From an uncultured Rhodospirillaceae bacterium (GTDB taxonomy: Bacteria > Pseudomonadota > Alphaproteobacteria > Rhodospirillales > Magnetospirillaceae), in contig CALABS010000009.1 of assembly GCA_937887565.1 (NCBI GenBank), forward strand, positions 1-49,338: a stretch of DNA of 49,338 bases, written 5' to 3'. Positions 7,700-18,352 of the stretch are shown here, in pieces. The notes below the pieces were generated by a model. That model saw only the letters and a program-made list of their open reading frames with translations, did not search any database and was not told where the DNA came from. How positions within the stretch are numbered: the stretch's first letter is position 1; every line of letters begins with the position of its first letter. The position numbers and the translations under genes are program-made.

Positions 7700-9078
7700 C
7701 CGCCCAGCCCCGGTTGCTCGACGATCCCTATTTCCCGCGTCTCAAGGCCCTGGTGATCGAAACCACCGGCATGGCCTTCTATGCCGACAAGGATGACGAT
7801 CTGGCGCGCATCCTCGGCGACCGCATGGCCGAGATCGGGGTCGGCGGCTGCGCGCGTTATCTGGAGCGGCTGGAGGACATCCGCCTGGGCAAGGACGAGA
7901 TGGACGCCCTTGTCGCCGAGCTGACCATCGGGGAAACCTACTTCTTTCGCCACAAGGAGCAGTTCACCGCCCTGCGCGAGCGCATTCTGCCCGATGTGAT
8001 CGCCCGCAACGCCGACACCCGGCGCATCCGCATCTGGAGCGCCGGATGCGCCACCGGTCCCGAGCCGTATTCCCTGGCCATTCTTCTCCGGCGCGAATTC
8101 TGGATGAGCATCGCCGGCTGGCATGTGAGCATCATCGGCACCGACATCAACCAGAAATTCCTGTCGCGTGCCCGCGAGGGGCGCTACGAGGACTGGGCCT
8201 TCCGCGCCACCCCCGACGACATCCGCGCCGAGTGCTTCGACAAGGTGGGAAAGCACTGGCTCATCAAGCCGGAATACAAGGCCTGGGTCTCGTTCCAGTA
8301 TCATAACCTCATCACCAACCGGTTCCCGTCGCTGATCGACAACATCGCCGGCTTCGACATCATCGTTTGCCGGAACGTGGTCATCTATTTCAGCCGCGAA
8401 ACGGTGGCGCGGCTGGTGCCCTGTTTCCACGAGACCCTGGTGGACGGCGGCTGGCTGGTGATGGGGCACGCCGAGCCCAATCTGGAACTCTTCCGCTCCT
8501 TCCGCACGGTGAACGTTCCCGGGGCCGTGCTCTACCAGCGCCGGGATGCTTTGGGCGCCGAGGTGCCGGCCATCCCGGTGGTGCCCGGCCCTCCGCGGCC
8601 GGCGCCGATCCCTGCCCCGGCGCGCCCGCCGGCCCGGCAGCGGCCGCGACCGCCGCCGCCGCCAGCCGTTCCGGCCAGTGGGGGATTGGTGGCGGAGGTG
8701 CGCCGGCTGGCCGATGGCGGCCACTGGGACGATGCCCTCAAATCCCTGGATGATTTGATCGCCGTCAACAACCTTGATCCGAAGCTGCATTTCTATCGGG
8801 CGCTTGTCCTGGAGCAGATCGGCGACTGGGAGGAAAGCGAGAAGGCGCTCAGGCGCTGCATTTATCTCGACCGTCACTTCGTTCTGCCTCATTATCACTT
8901 GGGCCTTTTCCATAGTCGCAATAACGACGTTCAGGCCGCGCGGCGCTCCTTCCGCAATGCCCTTGCGTTGGTGGAGAACGTTCCCGACGACCAGGCGTTG
9001 CTGGAGGGCGACGACGTCACCGCCGGCCAGGTGCGCGAGGCCGTCGGGATGCATCTGAAGCTGATCGGGACCGCGTGA
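7696..9078 (+). CDS. CheR-type chemoreceptor methyltransferase with C-terminal TPR region (WspC-like)
   Basis: A 460-residue protein that should transfer methyl groups from S-adenosylmethionine to glutamates on the chemoreceptor. The N-terminal helical part contains GETYFFRHKEQF. The SAM-binding motif SAGCATGPEPYS is at about residues 115-126, and CRNVVIYF is further on. After a proline- and arginine-rich linker (about residues 290-325) a TPR-like region follows (about 330-450: LHFYRALVLEQIGDWEESEK and similar), probably for protein contacts. CheR fused to TPRs is characteristic of WspC in Pseudomonas and FrzF-like enzymes, not of flagellar CheR. Start is GTG 7696, overlapping the upstream stop. 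There is a 1-bp gap before the following cheW. Confidence 0.92.
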   Translation: MTAQPRLLDDPYFPRLKALVIETTGMAFYADKDDDLARILGDRMAEIGVGGCARYLERLEDIRLGKDEMDALVAELTIGETYFFRHKEQFTALRERILPDVIARNADTRRIRIWSAGCATGPEPYSLAILLRREFWMSIAGWHVSIIGTDINQKFLSRAREGRYEDWAFRATPDDIRAECFDKVGKHWLIKPEYKAWVSFQYHNLITNRFPSLIDNIAGFDIIVCRNVVIYFSRETVARLVPCFHETLVDGGWLVMGHAEPNLELFRSFRTVNVPGAVLYQRRDALGAEVPAIPVVPGPPRPAPIPAPARPPARQRPRPPPPPAVPASGGLVAEVRRLADGGHWDDALKSLDDLIAVNNLDPKLHFYRALVLEQIGDWEESEKALRRCIYLDRHFVLPHYHLGLFHSRNNDVQAARRSFRNALALVENVPDDQALLEGDDVTAGQVREAVGMHLKLIGTA

Positions 9079-9079
9079 G

Positions 9080-9682
9080 ATGATGCGTGAGAGGGGGAAA
9101 GCCGGCCGAACGGGCGATGCGGCCCTTAGGGGCGGGGATGGCGAGGATCCGGCCCTGGTGGAGCGCGTCCTCAAGGCCCGCGCCCGACGTCTGGCAGAAC
9201 CCCGCGCGACCGGCGGCAACGACACGGCGGATGGGCTGGCGGCGCTGTGCTGCCGGGTCGGCGCCGAGACCTACGCGGTTCCCCTCGACGACCTCGCCGA
9301 GGTGATGCCGCTGGCCGGATGGACGCCGGTGCCCGGCATGCCGCAGCATCTTCTCGGGGTGATGAACGTCCGGGGCGAGATTCGCCCCGTCCTCGACCTG
9401 CATGCCATGCTGGGCCTGCCCCGGCCCGAGCCGGGGGGCGGCCACGTGGTCTTTCTCAAGGCGGGCGGCGGCCGCGAGGTCGGCCTGCGGGTCGATTCGC
9501 TCGACCGGATGGTCTTCGTCGACCCCGCCGGCCTGACCCGTCCCCAGCAGGCCGCCAACGGCCTGCCCGAGCGATACGTGGCGGGAATCACCCCCGAAAC
9601 CCTGGTGTTGCTCGATGTGCGGCAGATTCTCGCGCTCGACATCCTCCAGGACCGCCCCTCAGACCACCGACGCGCCATGTGA
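9080..9682 (+). CDS. CheW-like coupling protein with N-terminal extension (WspD position)
   Basis: A 200-residue CheW protein. A charged N-terminal extension of about 55 residues, rich in Arg and Ala, precedes the CheW domain (CRVGAETYAVPLDDLAEVMP, then HLLGVMNVRGEIRPVLDLH). It starts at ATG 9080 (ATG 9083 is an equally possible start) immediately after cheR. It probably forms, with the shorter CheW, the baseplate linking the PilJ-type receptor to CheA. Two CheWs flanking a CheR-TPR match the wspB-wspC-wspD order. The extension is not recognised; it could bind the TPR part of CheR, but that is speculation. Confidence 0.9.
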   Translation: MMRERGKAGRTGDAALRGGDGEDPALVERVLKARARRLAEPRATGGNDTADGLAALCCRVGAETYAVPLDDLAEVMPLAGWTPVPGMPQHLLGVMNVRGEIRPVLDLHAMLGLPRPEPGGGHVVFLKAGGGREVGLRVDSLDRMVFVDPAGLTRPQQAANGLPERYVAGITPETLVLLDVRQILALDILQDRPSDHRRAM

Positions 9683-9697
9683 AGGACTCCATCCCCG

Positions 9698-11320
9698 ATG
9701 ACTCCCCAAAGCAAGTTCTCCCTGTGGAAGCGGATCAACCTTCGCCACAAGTTCATCGTGGTGGCGTCCATGTTCACGGTCGTGCTCGCCGGCCTGATCG
9801 CGTTCAATGCCACCGCCATCTACGGCCAGAAGGAGAACACGGTCATCGCCGACCTGGCCGGGCGGCAGCGGATGCTGTCGCAGCAGTACATGAAGGAGGT
9901 GGTCCTGGCGGGCATGGGACGTCCGACCGGGATGGCCGGAACCATCAAGCTGATGCGCGAGACCCTGGCGGCGCTGACCGAAGGCGGAATCGCCACCATC
10001 AACGCCGAGACCGGCCTGCGCGTGGAGGTGCCGGCGGCTCCCGGTACCGAGCTGCACGCCAAGCTTGCCGAACAGGCGACGCTGATCCGGCAGATGGAGG
10101 CCGAGGCGGCGCGTTATCTGGCGCTGCCCGCCGGTGATCCGCGACGCGCCGAGAAGCTTGGCGAGGTCCTGACGGCTCAGGAATCGTTGTCCGAGGCGGC
10201 CGACGCGGCGGTCAAGATGTACGGCCGCGAGACCGAGGCCATGATCGCCCGCGCCATGACGCTCCAGATCGTTGTCGGCATCGTCGCCGCGCTGGCCGGC
10301 ATCGCCATCAGTTGGCTCATCAGCCGGCAGATGGTCGATCCGCTCGCCACCTGCGCCGAGGCGGCGCTGCAGATCGCGCGCGGCAACCTGCGGCTGGAGC
10401 CGCAGCGGGTGACCTCGGCCGACGAGCTGGGCAAGCTCCAGCGGGCCTTCAACGAGATGCTGGCGTCCTTGCGCGAGATCGCCTTCCAGTCGCGCGAAGT
10501 GTGCGAGAACCTGACCCTGGCCGCCGCCCAGATCCTGTCCTCGACCCAGGAGCAGGCCGCCGGCACCAAGCAGCAGGCGGCCGCCGTCCAGGAAATCACC
10601 ACCACCGTCGAGCAGATCAACCTGTCGTCCAAGCAGGTCGCCGAACGCTCGCGCCAGGTCGCCGGGACCGCCGAGGCGGTGGCCGGCCAGGGGGCGTCGG
10701 GGCTGCAGGTGGTCCACGAGGCCGCCGTCGGCATGGAGGCTATCCGCGAGCAGACCGAAACGGTGGCCGAGAACATCATCACCCTGTCGGAACGGACCCA
10801 GGCGGTGGGCGAGATCATCGCCACCGTCAACGACATCGCCGAGCAATCCAATCTGGTGGCGCTGAACGCCGCCATCGAGGCGGCCGACGCCCGCGAATCC
10901 GGACGGCGCTTCTCGGTGGTCGCCAACGAGATCAAGAACCTCGCCGACCAGGCCAAGGAGGCCACCGCCCAGGTGCGCGGCATCCTGGAGCAGACCCAGA
11001 AGGGCATCAACACCTCGGTGATGTTGACCGAGGAGGCGCTCAAGCGCGTCGAGACCGGCCGGGAAAAGACCAGCGTTTCCGAGCAGGTCATTCGCCAAAT
11101 GGCCAACAACATCCAGGAAAGCGTCCACGCCTTCCAGCAGATCGTCGGTGCCACCAACCAGCAGCAGATCGGTCTCGAGCAGGTGACCCAGGCGCTGCAT
11201 GAAATCCGCCAGGCCAGCCAGCAGACCGCCGTGACCACCTCCCAACTGGAGAAGGCGGCGCAGGAACTGACCAAGCTGGGTGACCAACTGGCCAAGACCC
11301 TGGAGAAATACCGGCTTTGA
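9698..11320 (+). CDS. Methyl-accepting chemotaxis protein with PilJ/NarX-type sensor (WspA position)
   Basis: A 540-residue receptor. The first transmembrane helix is at about residues 22-44. A periplasmic domain begins with VIADLAGRQRMLSQQYMKEV, the signature of the PilJ/type IV pili methyl-accepting N-terminal family (related to the NarX sensor). The second helix (LQIVVGIVAALAGIAISWLI) is at about 188-208. HAMP and an MCP signalling domain follow, with the tip DIAEQSNLVALNAAIEAADA. AAIEAADARE replaces the more usual AAIEAARAGE. The start is ATG 9698, 15 bp after cheW; its TGA overlaps the TTG start of cheA. Being the only receptor inside the operon, it is likely the dedicated input of this pathway. 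Confidence 0.94.
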   Translation: MTPQSKFSLWKRINLRHKFIVVASMFTVVLAGLIAFNATAIYGQKENTVIADLAGRQRMLSQQYMKEVVLAGMGRPTGMAGTIKLMRETLAALTEGGIATINAETGLRVEVPAAPGTELHAKLAEQATLIRQMEAEAARYLALPAGDPRRAEKLGEVLTAQESLSEAADAAVKMYGRETEAMIARAMTLQIVVGIVAALAGIAISWLISRQMVDPLATCAEAALQIARGNLRLEPQRVTSADELGKLQRAFNEMLASLREIAFQSREVCENLTLAAAQILSSTQEQAAGTKQQAAAVQEITTTVEQINLSSKQVAERSRQVAGTAEAVAGQGASGLQVVHEAAVGMEAIREQTETVAENIITLSERTQAVGEIIATVNDIAEQSNLVALNAAIEAADARESGRRFSVVANEIKNLADQAKEATAQVRGILEQTQKGINTSVMLTEEALKRVETGREKTSVSEQVIRQMANNIQESVHAFQQIVGATNQQQIGLEQVTQALHEIRQASQQTAVTTSQLEKAAQELTKLGDQLAKTLEKYRL

Positions 11321-13584
11321 CGGGCATTCGGGAACGGCTGCTGGCGGCCTTCCAGGTCGAGTGCCGAGAGCACCTGGAGGCGATCCGCAAGCTTCTCGAC
11401 GACCTCGGGACGCGCACGGAAGGCAGCGGCATCGCCCAACTGGACGAGACCTTTCGCCGAGCCCATTCGCTGAAGGGGGCGGCGCGGGCGGTCGACCTGA
11501 ATCCGGTCGAGCGGCTGGCCCATCGGCTTGAGACGTTGTTCGCCCGGGTCCGCTCGGGGCACCTGAGGCTGGACGCCGACGTGGTCGCCCTGGTCCACGC
11601 CGGGCTGGATGCCGTCGAGGATTGGGTCGCGGCCTTCGCGGCCGGAACCGTCCCGGCCGAGCCCGCCGATGTGCTTGCGGCCATCGAGGCGCGGCTCGAC
11701 GATCGCCGCGATGGCGGCCGCCCGGCCCCGGCGACCGCGTCCCGACCCGTGGTTCCGCCCGAGCTGGACGCGGCGGTCGCCGCCGCGTCGGTGGCGGCCG
11801 ATCCCCGAATGCCTCCGCCGCCGGCACCGGTGGCCGCCGAGGAGACGGTGCGGGTGCGGGCCGTTCATCTCGACCGGCTGCTGCGGACCTCCAACGAGTT
11901 GATGACCGAGACCATGAACCAGCGCGTGGTCACCGGCGAACTGGTGTCCATCGACCGCGAACTGGCCGAGTTGGACAAGCGCTGGCGGCGGCTCCGCAAG
12001 ATGGTCGGCGGCATGGCCCGCGACCTCGGCGACTACGAACGCTCCGGACAGGTGGATCGCCTGGCCGAGGCGTTGGAACAACACCTGCGGACGACCGCTC
12101 GGCAGGCCCGCTCGGCCCGCCGCCTCCAGCAGCGGACCGGATGGACCTTGCGGCAGCTGGGGGGGGACCTGCAGGGAGAGGTGCGCGATGCCCGCATGGT
12201 GCCGGCCGAAAGCGTTTTCGGCGGCTTCCGCAAGATGGTCCGCGACATCGCCAAGGACGCCGGAAAGCGCGTCGAAATCCAGGTCGCCGGTCTGGAGGTC
12301 GAGGCGGATCGCATGGTGCTGCAGGGGCTCAAGGACCCGGTGATGCACCTGTTGCGCAATGCCCTTGCCCATGGTGTCGAACCGCCCGACGAGCGCGCCG
12401 CCACCGGCAAGGCGGCCTCGGCGCGGGTGACGCTTGCCTTTGGCGTCGCTGACGGCCGCCTGTCGGTGGTGGTCGAGGATGACGGGCGCGGCATCGACTT
12501 CGACGCCATCTGCCGCAAGGCCTCGGCCAGCGGGATGTTCGACGAGGCCGAGGTCGCCGGCCTGGACCGGCAGGCCTTGCTGGATCTGATCTTCGACCCG
12601 GGATTTTCGACCTCGCGGGCGGTGGACGACCTCTCGGGGCGCCGCATGGGCCTTTCGGTGGTCCGCGAGACCGCCACCGCCATGAATGGCACCGTCACCG
12701 TCGAGGCCCGGGAAGGGGGCGGCACCCGCTTCCGAGTGTCGGTGCCGTTGTCGGTGTCGAGCCAGCGCCTGTTCCTGGTCGGTTGCCAGGGCCATGTCTA
12801 CGCCCTGCCCACCGAGGGAATCGACCGCCTGCACCGGGTGCCCGCCGAGGTGGTCCGGACCGTCGAGGGCAAGTCGGTGGTCTATCTGGGCGACCAGCAA
12901 CTGCCGTTGCTGTCCATGGCCCACCTGCTGGCCCTGGGCGAGACGGCGGTGAAGGTCAGCCGCAACGTGGTCCCGCTGGTGGTTCTCAGGCACGGCGACC
13001 GCCGCGTCGCGGTGGCAGTGGACGATTTCCTGTCCATCCGCGAGGGTCTGGTCAAGGATATCGGCATCCCGGGCGTGGTCGGCACCATGGTGGCGGGCGG
13101 CATGATCCTCGAGGACGGCGGCGTGGCCCTGGTGCTCAATCCGTTCGAGATCGTCGAGACCTTCCGCAAGTCGGGCACAACCCGGGTGCTGACCACCGTC
13201 GAGAAGCCCGCCGAGCGGCGGGTGCCGGTGATCCTGGTGGTGGACGACTCCCTGACCACCCGCACCCTGGAAAAGAGCATCCTGGAGGCGCAGGGCTACC
13301 ATGTGCGCCTTGCCGTCGACGGCATCGAGGCGCTGTCGAAGCTCCGCTCCGAACGTGTCGATCTGGTGATCTCGGATGTGCAGATGCCGCGCCTGGACGG
13401 GTTCGGGCTGTTGCAGGCCATGAAGGCCGATCAGGACCTGAAGGCGGTGCCGGTGATCCTGGTCACCTCGCTGGAGGCCCGCGAGGACCGGGAGCGGGGC
13501 CTGGCGTTGGGCGCGGATGCCTATGTGCTGAAGCGCAAGTTCGACCAGAGGGAGCTGCTGGAGACCGTGGGGCAGATGCTATGA
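11317..13584 (+). CDS. Hybrid chemotaxis histidine kinase CheA with C-terminal receiver (WspE-like)
   Basis: A 755-residue cytoplasmic kinase. Domains in order: Hpt (residues 1 to about 105) with phospho-accepting His50 in RRAHSLKGAARAV; a proline/alanine-rich linker; a dimerisation part; the catalytic ATPase with HLLRNALAHGVE, DDGRGIDFD and GFSTSRAVDDLSGRRMGLSVV; a CheW-like regulatory domain; and a receiver domain (about 638-755) with Asp687 in VISDVQMPRLDGF. There is no P2 CheY-docking domain that I can see. It starts at a TTG (11317) overlapping the previous stop and ends in an ATGA overlap with cheB, so the operon is translationally coupled. Size and layout match Pseudomonas WspE. The fused receiver may tune signal flow or act as a phosphate sink. 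Confidence 0.94.
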   Translation: MTGIRERLLAAFQVECREHLEAIRKLLDDLGTRTEGSGIAQLDETFRRAHSLKGAARAVDLNPVERLAHRLETLFARVRSGHLRLDADVVALVHAGLDAVEDWVAAFAAGTVPAEPADVLAAIEARLDDRRDGGRPAPATASRPVVPPELDAAVAAASVAADPRMPPPPAPVAAEETVRVRAVHLDRLLRTSNELMTETMNQRVVTGELVSIDRELAELDKRWRRLRKMVGGMARDLGDYERSGQVDRLAEALEQHLRTTARQARSARRLQQRTGWTLRQLGGDLQGEVRDARMVPAESVFGGFRKMVRDIAKDAGKRVEIQVAGLEVEADRMVLQGLKDPVMHLLRNALAHGVEPPDERAATGKAASARVTLAFGVADGRLSVVVEDDGRGIDFDAICRKASASGMFDEAEVAGLDRQALLDLIFDPGFSTSRAVDDLSGRRMGLSVVRETATAMNGTVTVEAREGGGTRFRVSVPLSVSSQRLFLVGCQGHVYALPTEGIDRLHRVPAEVVRTVEGKSVVYLGDQQLPLLSMAHLLALGETAVKVSRNVVPLVVLRHGDRRVAVAVDDFLSIREGLVKDIGIPGVVGTMVAGGMILEDGGVALVLNPFEIVETFRKSGTTRVLTTVEKPAERRVPVILVVDDSLTTRTLEKSILEAQGYHVRLAVDGIEALSKLRSERVDLVISDVQMPRLDGFGLLQAMKADQDLKAVPVILVTSLEAREDRERGLALGADAYVLKRKFDQRELLETVGQML

Positions 13585-14633
13585 GCCGAATCCGCGTCCT
13601 GATCGTCGAGGACAGTCTGGTCGTCCGCGAACTCCTTGCGCACATCATCGGCGCCGACGGACGTTTCGAGGTGGTCGGCGCGGTGGAAAGCGCCGAGGAC
13701 GGCCTGCGCCTGCTCGACGAACTGCGCCCCGACGTCATCTCGCTGGATATCCGCCTGCCGGGCATGAACGGCCTGGACGCCACCCTGCGGATCATGGCGC
13801 GGCGCCCGACCCCCATCGTGGTGGTCGCCGCCCAGGTGGACGACGACGAGCTGAACATCGCCATGAACGCGCTCCGCGCCGGCGCGCTGGCCGTGGTCGA
13901 GAAGCCGGTCGGCGTTTCCAATGCCGCCTTCGACACGGTGGCGGCGCGGCTATGCACCCAGCTGGCGATCATGAGTCAGGTGAAGGTGGTGCCCCAGCGG
14001 ATCGATCGCGGCCTTCGCTTCGGCACCGCCGAGCCGCCGCCCCGCCAGCGGGCGGGCGCCGCCTATTCGACCATCGGGATCGTCTCGTCGACCGGTGGCC
14101 CGCAGGCGCTGACCCAGCTGCTGGGCGCGCTGGGGCCCGGCTTCCCGCTGCCGATCCTCCTGGTCCAGCACATCACCGCCAGCTTCCTCGACGGCTTCGT
14201 CGGATGGCTGTCGGGCGTGACCCCCTTTCAGGTGCGCATCGCCGGGCCCGACGAGGTTCCCGCCGCAGGATGCGTCTATGTGCCGCCGGCCGACCGCCAC
14301 CTGGCATTGCGTGGCGGCCGCTTGGCCATGCTCGACACGCCGCCGGTGTGCAGCCAGAAGCCGTCGGGGTCGGTGTTGTTGTCGTCCATGGCCCGCGACC
14401 TCGGGGGGCGGGGCATCGGCGTCATCCTGACCGGCATGGGATCGGACGGTGCCGACGGGCTGCTCGACATGCACCGGGCCGGTGCCGCCACCATCGTGCA
14501 GGACGAGGCGACCTCGGTCGTCTATGGCATGCCGGCCGCCGCCGCCCGCCTGGGGGCGGCGCGGGAAGTGCTGCCGCTGGGGGAGATCGCCGCGCGCCTG
14601 CGGGAGCTGGCCGCCGAGGGAGGGAAGCGATGA
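13581..14633 (+). CDS. Chemoreceptor methylesterase CheB (WspF-like)
   Basis: A 350-residue CheB. The N-terminal receiver has the phospho-acceptor Asp56 in VISLDIRLPGMNG. The C-terminal methylesterase domain begins at about residue 164 and shows the catalytic triad expected of the family: Ser170 (SSTGGPQAL), His197 (LVQHITASF) and Asp289 (TGMGSDGADG). It should remove methyl groups from receptor glutamates when phosphorylated by CheA, giving adaptation opposite to CheR. Start and stop both overlap neighbours by ATGA, tying its translation to cheA and to the following hybrid kinase. Confidence 0.95.
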   Translation: MSRIRVLIVEDSLVVRELLAHIIGADGRFEVVGAVESAEDGLRLLDELRPDVISLDIRLPGMNGLDATLRIMARRPTPIVVVAAQVDDDELNIAMNALRAGALAVVEKPVGVSNAAFDTVAARLCTQLAIMSQVKVVPQRIDRGLRFGTAEPPPRQRAGAAYSTIGIVSSTGGPQALTQLLGALGPGFPLPILLVQHITASFLDGFVGWLSGVTPFQVRIAGPDEVPAAGCVYVPPADRHLALRGGRLAMLDTPPVCSQKPSGSVLLSSMARDLGGRGIGVILTGMGSDGADGLLDMHRAGAATIVQDEATSVVYGMPAAAARLGAAREVLPLGEIAARLRELAAEGGKR

Positions 14634-16330
14634 CGGGAGCCGGCAAGTTCATCCTGGTGGTGGAGGATTCCGCCACCCAGGCCTTGCGCCTGCAGCACGT
14701 GCTCGAGACCGAGGGCTTCGAGACGGTCTGCGCCTATTCCGGCGAGGAGGCGCTGGAGGAGATGAACCGGCGCCTGCCGGACCTGATCATGGTGGACTAT
14801 CACCTGCCCGGCATCCAGGGCGACGAGCTGTGCCGCCAGATCCACATGAACCTGACCACGCGCTCGATCCCCATCCTGATGCTGACCGCCGACGAGACCC
14901 AGGCGACCGAACTGCACGGGCTGGAATCCGGGGCCGACGACTTCGTCGCCAAGTCCGAGGATGTGGAGATCCTGCTGCTGCGCGTCCACAACCTGCTGCG
15001 CAAGTCGCGCCGCCAGGAATCCATGGCCGACGTGGCGCGTTCGCTGTTCCGCCGCGCCCGCGTCCTGATCATCGACGACAGCGCCACCTATCGCGAAAGC
15101 CTGGCCGAGGAACTGCGCGAGGAGGGCTGCGAGGTCACCATGGTCACCAGCGGCCCCGACGGCCTGAAGCGGCTGGCGGAGAACGACTACGACTGCGTCA
15201 TGGTCGACATGGTCATGCCCGGGATGGACGGTATCGCCGTCTGCCAGGAACTGGCGAGCCGGCGATCGGAGTCCGAACCCCCCATCGTGGTGCTGATGCT
15301 CTCGGCCTACGAGAGCAAGGAGAACGTCGCCCGGGCGCTGGAGGCCGGGGCCGACGATTTCGTCGGCAAGTCCACCGAGATGAGCGTCCTGCGCGCCCGC
15401 CTGCGCGCCTTGCTGCGCCGCAAGTTCCTGCTCGAGCAGAACCAGCGCATCATCGAGGAATTCAAGGTGCGCGAGATGGAAGCCCTGCGCGCCAAGGCCG
15501 AGAAGGAGGCCGCCGAGGCCCGTGCCGCCCTCGCCGAGGGTCTGGCCAAGGCCAACCACGAGCTGGAGGAGGCCAATGCCAAGCTGCGCGAGACGCAGGT
15601 CCAACTGATCCAGAACGAGAAGATGGCCTCGCTTGGCCAACTGGTGGCGGGCATCGCCCACGAGATCAACAATCCGCTGTCCTTCGTCCTGTCCAACGTG
15701 TTCTCGATCGGCGGCTGGATCGACGAGGTGCTGTCCGAGGCCGGCGCCGGGCTCGACGACGGGGCGCGCGGCCGCCTGGCGAAGGCGCGCGCCCGTATCC
15801 GCGACAGCGGCGACGGCCTGGAGCGGGTGCGCGAGCTGGTGGTCAAACTGCGCACCTTTTCCCGTATCGACGAGGGCGAGTTCAAGACGGTGGACATCCG
15901 GGAAGCCATCGATTCGGTGCTGCTGTTCCTGCGCCACAAGATGGCCGACCGCATCGAGGTGCGGCGCGACTTCGGCCCGGACAACCGGCTGGGGTGCTTC
16001 GCCGGGCAGTTGAACCAGGTGCTCATGAACATCCTGTCCAACGCCGTCGACGCGATCGACGGCCCCGGCACCATCAGCGTCCATACGGAAGTGGATGGCG
16101 CCGAGCTGGTGATCGCCGTGGCCGACAGCGGTTGCGGCATCCCCCCCGAGAACCTGGAGCGGATCTTCGATCCGTTCTTCACCACCAAGCCGGTGGGGCA
16201 GGGAACCGGCCTGGGGCTGGCGATCTCCTACAAGATCATGCAGGCTCACAAGGGACGCATCGAGGTCTCCAGCGAGCCGGGGCAGGGAACCCGGGTGCGG
16301 CTGGTGATCCCGCGCACCCTCGAGGGCTAG
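14630..16330 (+). CDS. Double-receiver hybrid histidine kinase (REC-REC-HisKA-HATPase), probable pathway output
   Basis: A 566-residue soluble protein. Two tandem receiver domains come first: residues about 5-125 with Asp56 (MVDYHLPGIQG) and about 142-260 with Asp193 (MVDMVMPGMDG). A long coiled coil (about 275-335, rich in Glu, Ala, Lys) follows, then a HisKA dimerisation helix with His344 (GIAHEINNPLSF) and an HATPase domain with DSGCGIPPENLERIFDPFF and GTGLGLAIS. There is no membrane segment. Its ATG overlaps the cheB stop, so it is part of the operon and sits where the response regulator (CheY, or the GGDEF protein WspR) would be. The likely logic is that CheA phosphorylates one or both receivers, which then gate the kinase. 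Its own downstream target is not evident. Confidence 0.9.
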   Translation: MTGAGKFILVVEDSATQALRLQHVLETEGFETVCAYSGEEALEEMNRRLPDLIMVDYHLPGIQGDELCRQIHMNLTTRSIPILMLTADETQATELHGLESGADDFVAKSEDVEILLLRVHNLLRKSRRQESMADVARSLFRRARVLIIDDSATYRESLAEELREEGCEVTMVTSGPDGLKRLAENDYDCVMVDMVMPGMDGIAVCQELASRRSESEPPIVVLMLSAYESKENVARALEAGADDFVGKSTEMSVLRARLRALLRRKFLLEQNQRIIEEFKVREMEALRAKAEKEAAEARAALAEGLAKANHELEEANAKLRETQVQLIQNEKMASLGQLVAGIAHEINNPLSFVLSNVFSIGGWIDEVLSEAGAGLDDGARGRLAKARARIRDSGDGLERVRELVVKLRTFSRIDEGEFKTVDIREAIDSVLLFLRHKMADRIEVRRDFGPDNRLGCFAGQLNQVLMNILSNAVDAIDGPGTISVHTEVDGAELVIAVADSGCGIPPENLERIFDPFFTTKPVGQGTGLGLAISYKIMQAHKGRIEVSSEPGQGTRVRLVIPRTLEG

Positions 16331-16405
16331 CGGTCCGGTGAATCGGCCCACATAATCAACGGATTGTGCACCATCGGGATGGATCGGTGCCCTAGGGAGG
16401 AACGG

Positions 16406-18019
<1,614 letters not shown>

Positions 18020-18139
18020 AAAGCACGTGACGCCAGGCATTTCGCGAATGGGTGCGGATGCCCGGCCCGAGGCCGGACGTGACGGCGAGGGGTGACGTCC
18101 GCTCCTCGAACGCGCGGGGAGGCCCGAACGCGGACTACC

Positions 18140-18334
18140 CTATGCCACCACCACCTGGTCGCGGGCGAAACGCCGTGCCATGGGGTTGCCGGTATCGCGC
18201 CATTCCTCGAAGCGGCGGCGGGCGTCGGCCTCGGCCAGCTTGCGGTTGACGCGGCCGACATAGGTCACGGTCATGTCGCCGGCGCCTTCGGCGGCGCGGC
18301 CGTCGACCGTGAAGGAGAAGCGCAGCGACGCCAT
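18140..18334 (-). CDS. Small conserved-looking hypothetical protein downstream of lexA
   Basis: A 64-residue protein that I do not recognise. It has a GAGGGG ribosome site before the ATG at 18332-18334 and begins 18 bp after the lexA stop on the same strand, so it is probably co-transcribed with lexA. The sequence is polar and without signal peptide or membrane helix, with an amphipathic Arg/Glu-rich middle (RRFEEWRDTGNPMARRFARD). Whether it has an SOS role is unknown. Confidence 0.55.
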   Translation of the reverse strand: MASLRFSFTVDGRAAEGAGDMTVTYVGRVNRKLAEADARRRFEEWRDTGNPMARRFARDQVVVA

Positions 18335-18352
18335 GACCGTTCCCCTCTCGTC

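Noticed and set aside
10177..13302. A 1041-codon open frame on the minus strand
   Set aside because: Antisense to the MCP and cheA; no ribosome site and no recognisable domain, only composition-driven openness.
18020..18139. Possible bidirectional terminator between the kinase gene and the small lexA-linked gene
   Set aside because: Only short GC-rich partial repeats are present, with no T tract on either strand.
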